DNA from: JAHJCL01 sp043818355
GTDB lineage: Bacteria; Patescibacteriota; Minisyncoccia; Minisyncoccales; DG-74-3
Direction: 5' to 3'
Length of the DNA: 6,378 nucleotides
Assembly (NCBI GenBank): GCA_043818355.1
Contig: JBDRFX010000020.1
Span: forward strand, 1 to 6,378
The notes beneath the pieces are model-generated. The model was given only the letters and a program-made list of their open reading frames with translations. It did no database searches and was not told where the DNA came from. Below are positions 1 through 5,682 of this stretch, piece by piece (position 1 is the first letter of the stretch; every line of letters begins with the position of its first letter). A program made the position numbers and the translations under genes.

Positions 1-2
1 AT

Positions 3-548
3 ATGGCAAAACAACAAGTTTCTAAAGAAAGAAGTTGGTATGTTCTTCATACCTATTCTGGTTACGAAGAAGCAGTAGCCAAAAATCTCAAGCAAAGAAT
101 TGAGAGCTTGGGCATGGAAGACAAAATTTTCAGCGTTTTGGTTCCCAAAGAAAAGAAAATTAAAATTAAAAGTGGCAAAAGGAAAATTATTGAAGAAAAA
201 ATCTATCCTGGATATGTATTAGTAGAAATGATAGTTACTGATGATTCTTGGTATGTTGTTAGAAATACTCCCAATGTGACGGGTTTTGTTGGAGCAGGAA
301 CTACCCCAATTCCAGTTTCAAAAAACGAAATAGATAATTTACAAAAAAGAATGGGCGTTGAAACTCCTAAATTCAAAATTGAAGTTGAACTTGGAGAGAT
401 GGTTAAAATTACTGATGGACCCTTTAAAGATTTTGATGGTAAGGTTTCTAATATAGACAAAGAAAGAGGAAAAATAAAAGTATTAATTAATATGTTTGGA
501 AGAGACACTCCAGTGGAGCTAGACTCTTTACAGATTAAAAAACTTTAA
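3..548 (+). CDS. nusG: Transcription termination/antitermination factor NusG
   Basis: NusG binds RNA polymerase, modulates pausing and Rho termination, and links transcription to the ribosome. The 181-residue length is normal for a bacterial NusG without inserted domains. The NGN domain spans about residues 10-115, with the signatures SWYVLHTYSGYE (11-22), YPGYVLVEM (68-76) and the WYVVRNTPNVTGFVG stretch (83-97). The KOW domain follows from about residue 131 (GEMVKITDGPFKDFDG), ending with the usual INMFGRDTPVEL stretch. The ATG at position 3 gives a complete N-terminus, but only two bases precede it, so ribosome binding cannot be judged. rplK starts 3 bases after the stop, so the two are almost certainly cotranscribed. 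The family call is secure. Confidence 0.96.
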   Translation: MAKQQVSKERSWYVLHTYSGYEEAVAKNLKQRIESLGMEDKIFSVLVPKEKKIKIKSGKRKIIEEKIYPGYVLVEMIVTDDSWYVVRNTPNVTGFVGAGTTPIPVSKNEIDNLQKRMGVETPKFKIEVELGEMVKITDGPFKDFDGKVSNIDKERGKIKVLINMFGRDTPVELDSLQIKKL

Positions 549-551
549 AAT

Positions 552-974
552 ATGGCAAAAATAAAAGCTAAAGTAAAAATTCAAATTCAAGCCGGAAAAG
601 CTACACCCGCACCTCCAATAGGACCAGCATTGGCTCCTCATGGAATTAATCTTTCTGATTTTTGTCAGCAATTTAATGATAAGACTAGAGACATGGAGGG
701 AAATGTAGTACCGGCTGACGTAATTATTTATGAAGATAGAACTTTTAGTTTTGTTTTAAAACAACCTTTGGTCTCTCATATGATTAAAAAGTCTATAGGA
801 ATTGAGAAAGGATCTGGTTTTCAAAAGAAAACTAAAGTTGGTAAAATTACCAAAGCTCAGATTAGAGAAATAGCTGAAAAAAAAATGCCAGATCTAAACA
901 CCAAAGACATTGAGGCTGCTATGAGAACAGTTGAAGGAACAGCAAATGCTATGGGGGTTGAAGTGGTTGATTGA
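552..974 (+). CDS. rplK: 50S ribosomal protein L11 (uL11)
   Basis: L11 binds the GTPase-associated region of 23S rRNA with its C-terminal domain. Its proline-rich N-terminal domain contacts elongation factors and is where thiostrepton acts. The protein has 140 residues, the standard length. The N-terminal domain shows ATPAPPIGPALAPHG (17-31), then INLSDFCQQFN (32-42). The C-terminal domain carries IGIEKGSG (82-89), VGKIT (96-100) and EGTANAMGVEV (128-138). The usual KTPP at the domain junction reads KQPL here (70-73), which is atypical. The gene starts 3 bases after nusG with no Shine-Dalgarno sequence in the A-rich upstream stretch. In most bacteria rplA (L1) comes next, but here a promoter and a deoxynucleotide gene follow. 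Confidence 0.97.
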   Translation: MAKIKAKVKIQIQAGKATPAPPIGPALAPHGINLSDFCQQFNDKTRDMEGNVVPADVIIYEDRTFSFVLKQPLVSHMIKKSIGIEKGSGFQKKTKVGKITKAQIREIAEKKMPDLNTKDIEAAMRTVEGTANAMGVEVVD

Positions 975-1000
975 TAACTTGAAAAAAGTTAAAATATAAT
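971..1000 (+). promoter_or_regulatory. Sigma70-like promoter before the deaminase cluster
   Basis: TTGATA (971-976, five of six to the -35 consensus) and a perfect TATAAT (995-1000) are separated by 18 bases. The -35 box overlaps the rplK stop codon. Transcription would start near 1007, leaving a leader of about 67 bases before the ATG at 1074. The region is AT-rich, so chance matches are possible, but box quality and spacing together make this the best promoter candidate in the window. Confidence 0.5.
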
Positions 1001-1010
1001 AATTTAAAAC

Positions 1011-1044
1011 TTAAAACGGGAATATTGTATCTCGTTTTAATTTT
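1011..1044 (+). terminator. Hairpin with T-rich tail after rplK (terminator or leader hairpin)
   Basis: TTAAAACGGG (1011-1020) pairs with CTCGTTTTAA (1031-1040) as a 10-bp stem with one G-T wobble, around a 10-base loop. TTTT (1041-1044) follows. As a terminator it would close the nusG-rplK transcript. However, the promoter candidate at 971-1000 starts transcription just upstream of it, so it may instead be a 5' leader hairpin or attenuator of the deaminase operon. The GC part of the stem is only four pairs, so termination would be modest. A smaller perfect 6-bp hairpin (TAACTT/AAGTTA, 975-991) precedes it. Confidence 0.45.
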
Positions 1045-1073
1045 GTAAAAATATTATTAATTTTTTAAAGCAT

Positions 1074-1556
1074 ATGGAGATTGAAAAAAGATTGTCTATA
1101 GATGAATATTTTCTTAAAATTGCTTCTGTGGTAGCCGAGAGATCAACTTGTAGAAGACATCACATAGGAGCAGTGGCTGTAAAGAATAAGCAAATTCTGT
1201 CTACAGGGTATAATGGCGCAGCTGCAGGAATAAAAGATTGTTTAGAATTAGGTTGTTTGAGAAATGAAAAGAATATTCCTTCTGGAACTCAACACGAAAT
1301 TTGTCGCGCAATTCATGCTGAACAAAATGTAATTATTCAAGGCGCTTTGCACGGTGTTTCCTTAGAAGGCTCTACGATTTATTGTACTCATACTCCTTGT
1401 ATTATTTGTGCCAAAATGTTGGTTAACTCAAAGATTAAAAGACTTGTTAGTTTTGGAAAGTATGCTGACGAATCTTTCATTAAATTATTTGTAGAGGCAG
1501 GAATAGAAGTTGATACTTTAGAGAGACCAAGTTCAGAAATAACATTTTTAGATTAA
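1074..1556 (+). CDS. dCMP deaminase family protein (ComEB-like)
   Basis: Zinc-dependent deaminase that most likely converts dCMP to dUMP, the precursor of dTMP. In this 160-residue protein, HAEQN (81-85) supplies the zinc ligand His81 and the proton shuttle Glu83. PCIIC (108-112) supplies zinc ligands Cys109 and Cys112. GYNG (45-48) is the conserved substrate-side loop. The section with Cys56, Cys61, His74 and Cys77 ahead of the HAE motif is typical of the dCMP deaminase/ComEB branch rather than small cytidine deaminases. Location next to dUTPase supports dCMP as substrate. It starts the cluster, has no Shine-Dalgarno site, and its stop is one base before the next ATG. CMP/dCMP specificity cannot be settled by motif alone. 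Confidence 0.88.
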   Translation: MEIEKRLSIDEYFLKIASVVAERSTCRRHHIGAVAVKNKQILSTGYNGAAAGIKDCLELGCLRNEKNIPSGTQHEICRAIHAEQNVIIQGALHGVSLEGSTIYCTHTPCIICAKMLVNSKIKRLVSFGKYADESFIKLFVEAGIEVDTLERPSSEITFLD

Positions 1557-1557
1557 T

Positions 1558-2106
1558 ATGAAAAAAATTGTCATTGGCTTAACTGGAGAAATGGGGGCCG
1601 GCAAAGATACCTTAGTCAATTATCTTAAAGAAAAACACGATAATATCATTTCCTTAAGGTTTTCTACACCGCTCACTGAAACCTTAAAAATATTTTTTGA
1701 CGAAGTTAAAAGAGAAGATCAACAATGGTTAGTAAATAATTTAAGAGAAAGATTTGGACAAGATATTTTAGCTAAAGCCATTACTAAAAAAATTAAATCT
1801 ATGACAGAAGATGTTGTTATCTTAAACGGTATTAGAGTTTGGGATGAATATAGCATGGTCAAAGAATTAGGTGGAGTTATTGTTTATGTTACTACAGATG
1901 CTAAGATTCGTTGGGAAAGAATGGGAGAAAGAAAAGAAAAAGCAGACGACAAGTCTACTTGGGAAGAGTTTCTTAAAAGAAGCCAAAATGCTACAGAACT
2001 TTTCATAGCAGCAATAGGCGAGAAGGCTGATTTTAAAATTGAGAACAATGGATCATTAGAAGAGTTTCATAAAAAAATAGATGAATTAATGAATAAATTA
2101 GCATGA
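1558..2106 (+). CDS. P-loop nucleotide kinase-like protein, possible dNMP kinase
   Basis: A 182-residue P-loop NTPase. The Walker A motif GEMGAGKDT (10-18) has Asp after the lysine and then Thr, as in several small-molecule kinases. LNGIR (89-93) followed by WDEY, and later IRWERMGERKEKADD (117-131), resemble the DGIR..E and R..R...R pattern of the archaeal/CPR AAA_18 (UPF0200, dephospho-CoA kinase-like) group and of phage dNMP kinases. The R-rich stretch could be the lid. Its place between a dCMP deaminase and a dUTPase, one base after the former and sharing an ATGA overlap with the latter, suggests a deoxynucleoside monophosphate substrate. This is inference from context. Dephospho-CoA kinase or another nucleotide kinase is possible. 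No transmembrane segment or signal peptide is seen, so it should be cytoplasmic. Confidence 0.75.
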   Translation: MKKIVIGLTGEMGAGKDTLVNYLKEKHDNIISLRFSTPLTETLKIFFDEVKREDQQWLVNNLRERFGQDILAKAITKKIKSMTEDVVILNGIRVWDEYSMVKELGGVIVYVTTDAKIRWERMGERKEKADDKSTWEEFLKRSQNATELFIAAIGEKADFKIENNGSLEEFHKKIDELMNKLA

Positions 2107-2531
2107 AAATTAAAATTAAGAGAATTGATAAAAGTTTACCTTTACCTGTTTATGAAACTCAAGGTTCTGTTGGTTTAGATTTATTGGCCAGAGAAGATAC
2201 CCTAATCAAATCTAAAAAAATTGGTTTAATTCCTTGTAATATTATTGTTGAAGTTCCGGAAGGATATGTTTTTTTAATAACCTCTCGATCTAGTACTCCC
2301 AGAAAAAAAGGATTATTAATGCCACATGGTATTGGAGTATTAGACCAAGATTATTGTGGGCCAGAGGACGAAGCTTTAGCTCAATTCTATAACTTTTCTG
2401 ATCAAGACGTGGTTATTAAAAGAGGAGAAAAAGTTGCTCAAGGATTATTAATGCCTATTTCAAAAATATTTTGGGAAGAAGTAGAAGAAATAAATAAGGA
2501 AAGTAGGGGAGGCCTAGGTAGCACTGGCTAG
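2103..2531 (+). CDS. dut: dUTP diphosphatase (trimeric dUTPase family)
   Basis: Hydrolyses dUTP to dUMP and pyrophosphate, keeping uracil out of DNA and feeding dTMP synthesis. All five motifs are visible in order in 142 residues: GSVGLDLLA (21-29), SRSSTPRKKG (61-70), GIGVLDQDY (76-84) with the likely catalytic Asp81 and Tyr84, RGEKVAQGLLMP (107-118), and RGGLGSTG (135-142). Motif 5 is shorter than the usual RGxGGFGSTG and has Leu where an aromatic residue normally stacks on uracil. Motif 3 continues as CGPEDE, a subgroup variant. A dCTP deaminase is less likely because its hallmark residues are not evident. The start overlaps the kinase stop as ATGA, implying translational coupling. The protein ends exactly at motif 5. 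Confidence 0.9.
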   Translation: MKIKIKRIDKSLPLPVYETQGSVGLDLLAREDTLIKSKKIGLIPCNIIVEVPEGYVFLITSRSSTPRKKGLLMPHGIGVLDQDYCGPEDEALAQFYNFSDQDVVIKRGEKVAQGLLMPISKIFWEEVEEINKESRGGLGSTG

Positions 2532-2533
2532 AA

Positions 2534-2560
2534 TTTACGATAAGCTTAGCTCATCGTAAA
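2534..2560 (+). other. Hairpin between dut and its terminator
   Basis: TTTACGAT (2534-2541) and ATCGTAAA (2553-2560) form a perfect 8-bp stem. The 11-base interior can add AGC/GCT pairs across a single A-C mismatch, closing with a three-base loop. It lies 3 bases after the dut stop and is not followed by a T-tract, so it is not itself a classic terminator. It could protect the 3' end of the message or be a protein site. Confidence 0.5.
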
Positions 2561-2572
2561 ATTAAGATTTGT

Positions 2573-2604
2573 AAAAAAAGCTGTTTGACAGCTTTTTTTC
2601 TTTA
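2573..2604 (+). terminator. Intrinsic (Rho-independent) terminator after dut
   Basis: AAAAAAAGCTGT (2573-2584) and ACAGCTTTTTTT (2588-2599) form a perfect 12-bp stem with the loop TTG, and the T-run continues as CTTT. The GCTGT/ACAGC core flanked by A7 and T7 is a textbook, potentially bidirectional terminator. It separates the deaminase-kinase-dut transcript from tmk-gatB. Confidence 0.85.
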
Positions 2605-2620
2605 GACAAAATTAATTTTT

Positions 2621-2626
2621 TATACT
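2621..2626 (+). promoter_or_regulatory. Candidate -10 box for tmk-gatB
   Basis: TATACT matches five of six -10 consensus positions and lies in the only gap between the terminator and tmk, about 43 bases before the ATG. No good -35 sits 16-18 bases upstream. A promoter is expected here because a strong terminator precedes, but the exact position is weakly supported. Confidence 0.3.
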
Positions 2627-2668
2627 AGAATAAATACAAATTTATTGTTTTATTTTAGAATTAAAAAT

Positions 2669-3340
2669 ATGGAAACATTAGGAAAATTTATTGTTTTTGA
2701 GGGAATAGATGGTTCAGGAAAATCTACTCAAGCAAAATTATTGATTGAAAAATTAGAAAAAGCAGGACATAAGACTGCATTCATTCATTTTCCTAAATAT
2801 AATACAAAATCAGGTGGTTTGGTTGAAGAATATTTAAGTGGCAAATATGGTGAAGCTAATGAAGTGGGCCCATATCAAGCTTCAATATTTTATTCTTGTG
2901 ATAGATTTGATTCTAGTTTTCAAATTAGAGAATGGTTGAAAGAAGGAAAAATAGTGGTTTGTGATAGATATATTGGATCTAATATTGGACATCAAGGAGG
3001 AAAAATGAAAACTAAAGAAGAAAGAAAAGCATATATAGATTGGCTTTGCGACTTAGAATATAGGATATTCAATATCCCAAAACCAGACATAACATTCATG
3101 CTAAAAGTTTCTTCGGAATTGGGCCAAAAATTATCTAACAAATTAGCGAAAGAAGAAAATCACAAACCAGATATTCATGAAAGAGATTTAAATCATTTAA
3201 CCAACACAGAGAGAGCATATCAAGAATGGATTGGATATTCTCCAGAAGATTTTGAAGTAATAGAGTGCGTTAAAGACAGTTTGTTACCACCAGAAGAAAT
3301 AAGTAAAAAAATCTGGGAAGCAGTTAAAAAATATTTGTGA
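2669..3340 (+). CDS. tmk: Thymidylate (dTMP) kinase
   Basis: Phosphorylates dTMP to dTDP with ATP. The P-loop EGIDGSGKST (11-20), CDRY (98-101) with the conserved DR pair, and IHERDLNHL (169-177) in the lid region are diagnostic. Instead of the REPGGT motif of E. coli-type enzymes there is FPKYNTKSGG (41-50) and a YLSGKYGE stretch (55-62). This resembles the FPxY type known from actinobacterial and other dTMP kinases. ATG 2669 gives 223 residues, a normal length, with the P-loop at the expected distance from the start. An in-frame TTG at 2645 would add eight residues of no family likeness. No Shine-Dalgarno sequence is visible. The gene runs directly into gatB. Together with the upstream cluster it covers steps from dCMP/dUTP to dTDP, apart from thymidylate synthase. 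Confidence 0.92.
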   Translation: METLGKFIVFEGIDGSGKSTQAKLLIEKLEKAGHKTAFIHFPKYNTKSGGLVEEYLSGKYGEANEVGPYQASIFYSCDRFDSSFQIREWLKEGKIVVCDRYIGSNIGHQGGKMKTKEERKAYIDWLCDLEYRIFNIPKPDITFMLKVSSELGQKLSNKLAKEENHKPDIHERDLNHLTNTERAYQEWIGYSPEDFEVIECVKDSLLPPEEISKKIWEAVKKYL

Positions 3341-3342
3341 AA

Positions 3343-4779
3343 ATGTATAAAACAACAATAGGTTTAGAAATTCATACGGAACTCAAAACTAACAGTAAAA
3401 TGTTTTGTGGTTGTAAAAATGACGCAGATGAAAAAGAACCAAACAAGAATGTTTGCCCTATTTGTTTGGGACATCCTGGCACAATGCCTGCTATAAATAA
3501 AAAAGCTGTAGAAAAAGTTGTTAAAACAGGTTTAGCTTTAAACTGTACTATTCCTTTGTTTACGAAATTTGATAGAAAGAATTATTTTTATCCCGATTTG
3601 CCAAAAGGATATCAGATTTCTCAATATGACAAGCCTTTATGTGAAAAAGGATATTTAGACATTAATGGTAAAAAAATTGGTATTACTCGTGTTCATTTAG
3701 AAGAAGATACGGGAAAATTAATTCATCCTGAAGGTGAAAAATATTCTTTAGTTGATTTTAATAGAGCAGGAGTTCCTTTAATGGAATTAGTAACAGAGCC
3801 TGATATTGAATCGGGGGATGAAGCAAGAAAATTTGCCGAAGAGTTAAGATTGATTTTGAGGTATCTTGATATATCAGAAGCTAATATGGAAAAAGGGCAA
3901 ATGAGAATTGAGGTTAATATTTCTTTGTCTAAGAATGAGAATCTGGGTACTAAGGTTGAAATTAAAAACCTTAATTCATTTAGATCAGTAGAAAGATCTA
4001 TTGAGTATGAAATTAAAAGACAGAGAGAGCTTTTAGAATCAGGAAGAAAGATTATTCAGGAAACCAGAGGATGGAATGATTCAAAAGGAGAAACATTTAG
4101 TCAAAGAGAAAAAGAATCAGCTCATGACTATAGATATTTTCCTGAACCGGATTTACCTCCAATTAGATGGAAACAAGCTGAAATTGATGAAATCAAATCA
4201 ACTTTTTCAGAGCTACCCAATGCAAGAAGAAAAAGGTTAAAAGAGGAATATAAGATTCTTTCTGACGAAACTATTGAAGCGTTTGTGTTAAATAAAGAAT
4301 TTGGAGACTATTTTGAAAAAACCATTAGTGAATTATCACCCAACCTTGATCATAAAAAACTTTTGGAATTAATTAAACTAACTTCAAATTATTTGATTAC
4401 TGATTTAGCAGCCCTCCTAAAAGAAGAGGAGTATGATTTGAAATCTGTAACTCCAGAGAATTTTGCTGAATTTATTGCTCTTATACACAATCAAACTATT
4501 TCTAGTAAGGTTGCTAAAATAATTTTACCTGAAATGTTGAAGACCGGAAGTGATCCTTCTCATATTATTGAAGAAAGAGGACTGACTCAAGTTGCAGACG
4601 AATCTGACATTAAACCAATTATTGAAGATTTGATTAAAATAAATCAAAAAGCAGTTTCAGACTATAAGAAAGGAGAAAAGAATGCGATTGAATTTTTAGT
4701 GGGGCAGGTTTTATCCAAAACCAAAGGAAAGGCAAATCCTGATGTTACCAGAAAGATAATAGAAGAGTTACTAAATTAA
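3343..4779 (+). CDS. gatB: Asp-tRNA(Asn)/Glu-tRNA(Gln) amidotransferase subunit B
   Basis: GatB is the tRNA-binding and kinase subunit of GatCAB, which converts Glu-tRNA(Gln) and/or Asp-tRNA(Asn) to the amide form using ammonia from GatA. Visible signatures are IGLEIHTEL (6-14), a zinc site of Cys22, Cys24, Cys38 and Cys41 (CGC and CPIC), LPKGYQISQYDKP, NRAGVPLMELVTEPD, a MEKGQMRIEVNIS segment and DYRYFPEPDLPP. The last 150 or so residues form the GatB/YqeY tRNA-binding tail. ATG 3343 gives 478 residues, the usual size. A GTG at 3337 would overlap the tmk stop as GTGA and add Met-Lys, so it is a real alternative start. gatA and gatC are not in the window. Cotranscription with tmk is likely because the gap is two bases or an overlap. 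Confidence 0.96.
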   Translation: MYKTTIGLEIHTELKTNSKMFCGCKNDADEKEPNKNVCPICLGHPGTMPAINKKAVEKVVKTGLALNCTIPLFTKFDRKNYFYPDLPKGYQISQYDKPLCEKGYLDINGKKIGITRVHLEEDTGKLIHPEGEKYSLVDFNRAGVPLMELVTEPDIESGDEARKFAEELRLILRYLDISEANMEKGQMRIEVNISLSKNENLGTKVEIKNLNSFRSVERSIEYEIKRQRELLESGRKIIQETRGWNDSKGETFSQREKESAHDYRYFPEPDLPPIRWKQAEIDEIKSTFSELPNARRKRLKEEYKILSDETIEAFVLNKEFGDYFEKTISELSPNLDHKKLLELIKLTSNYLITDLAALLKEEEYDLKSVTPENFAEFIALIHNQTISSKVAKIILPEMLKTGSDPSHIIEERGLTQVADESDIKPIIEDLIKINQKAVSDYKKGEKNAIEFLVGQVLSKTKGKANPDVTRKIIEELLN

Positions 4780-4818
4780 AATTTAATCAACAATTTTATT
4801 CATCTAAAGATTTAGTAA
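4768..4818. terminator. Nested AT-rich inverted repeats between convergent genes
   Basis: TTACTAAAT (4768-4776) is repeated inverted as ATTTAGTAA (4810-4818), enclosing the 24 bases between the gatB stop and the miaA stop. Inside it TAAAATT (4777-4783) pairs with AATTTTA (4792-4798). All stems are nearly pure AT, so they would be weak. They could still act as a bidirectional transcription end for the two convergent genes. The outer arms are coding on both strands. Confidence 0.3.
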
Positions 4819-5682
4819 AAAAATTGTAATTAAAGAGTTTGCTTCTTTTTGATTTTTAACCCACTTAATCCTTTTATCTCTTTTAAACCAAGTCATTTGC
4901 TTTTTGGCATATTGTGACGACTCTATTTGTATTCTTTCAATCATTTTTTCTTTAGATATCTTGTTTTGAAGATATTGTGCCACCAGCTTATACTCTAAAC
5001 CAAATTCTTCTAATCTTTTCCAGGAAAGGCCCTGTTTCTTTAATTTTTTTACTTCAGCTACCATTCCTTTCTTTAATCTTTTTTCTAATCTTTTTTGTAT
5101 GAGTTTTTTTAATTTTTCTGAGGATTTATTGATTCCTATCATTAAAACCTTAAAGTTTGGTTGAGACTGAAGCTGAGGAATTGCCATTTTGGTTTTCAAT
5201 GCTATTTCTAGGGCTCTGATTAGTCTTCTACGGTTGTTTCTATCAATATTTGATGCACGTATACTGTCTCGTTTTTTTAAGAGAGAAAACAGCTCTTTAG
5301 TAGTAAGTCCTTCTAAGATTTTTCTTAGAGTCCAATCAGGCGCTACTTCGGGAATAATTACGTTATCCGCTACAGCTTGTATATAGAAACCAGTACCTCC
5401 AACCAAGAAAGGGATTTTGTTTTTTCGAATAATTTTTTCTATGGCCTTGTCAGCCAATTGCTTATATTCAGCTAGGGAAAATCTCTTTTTAGGATTTGCC
5501 ACATCTAGCAAATGATGAGGGATTCCTTTCATTTCTTTTTTAGTAATTTTACCTGAACCAATATCCATTCCTTTATATGTTTGTCTAGAATCAGCAGAAA
5601 TTATTTCTCCATTAAACTTTTTAGCTAACTTAACAGATAAGTCTGTTTTGCCTGTTGCCGTTGGTCCAAGAATAACAATCAT
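4804..5682 (-). other. miaA: MiaA module of the fusion, tRNA dimethylallyltransferase (possible separate start)
   Basis: From the internal ATG at 5682 the module has everything expected of MiaA. These are the P-loop GPTATGKT, then EIISADSRQTYKGMDIGSGK with the conserved DSxQ pair, and the PHHLLDV stretch. Next come VGGTGFYIQA, NNRRRLIRALEIA, a LEEFGLEYK segment, and the C-terminal QYAKKQMTWFKRD, which matches the usual KRQxTWF. At 292 residues it is only slightly shorter than free-standing MiaA (about 300). The nearest purine-rich stretch, GGGGAGAG, is about 21 bases upstream of this ATG, too far for a normal Shine-Dalgarno. Other genes in the window start without one, however, so independent initiation here remains possible. 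Confidence 0.8.

Noticed and set aside
203..508. Minus-strand open frame inside nusG
   Set aside because: Low-complexity shadow of a well-conserved gene on the other strand, with no recognisable motif.
2585..2590. Perfect -35 box TTGACA
   Set aside because: It forms the loop and stem of the terminator, and the nearest good -10 (2621-2626) is 30 bases away, too far for a sigma70 promoter.
2645..2668. TTG start giving tmk eight extra N-terminal residues
   Set aside because: The extension (FYFRIKN) has no family likeness, and ATG 2669 has the AT-ATG context seen at other starts and places the P-loop at the usual distance.
972..3340. UGA recoding (codes 4 or 25, known in some CPR groups)
   Set aside because: UGA ends rplK, the kinase and tmk at natural C-termini, no conserved protein contains an internal UGA, and Trp is encoded by UGG.
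5189..5386. Plus-strand open frame opposite miaA
   Set aside because: Antisense to conserved MiaA sequence with no motif or start signal, so a shadow.
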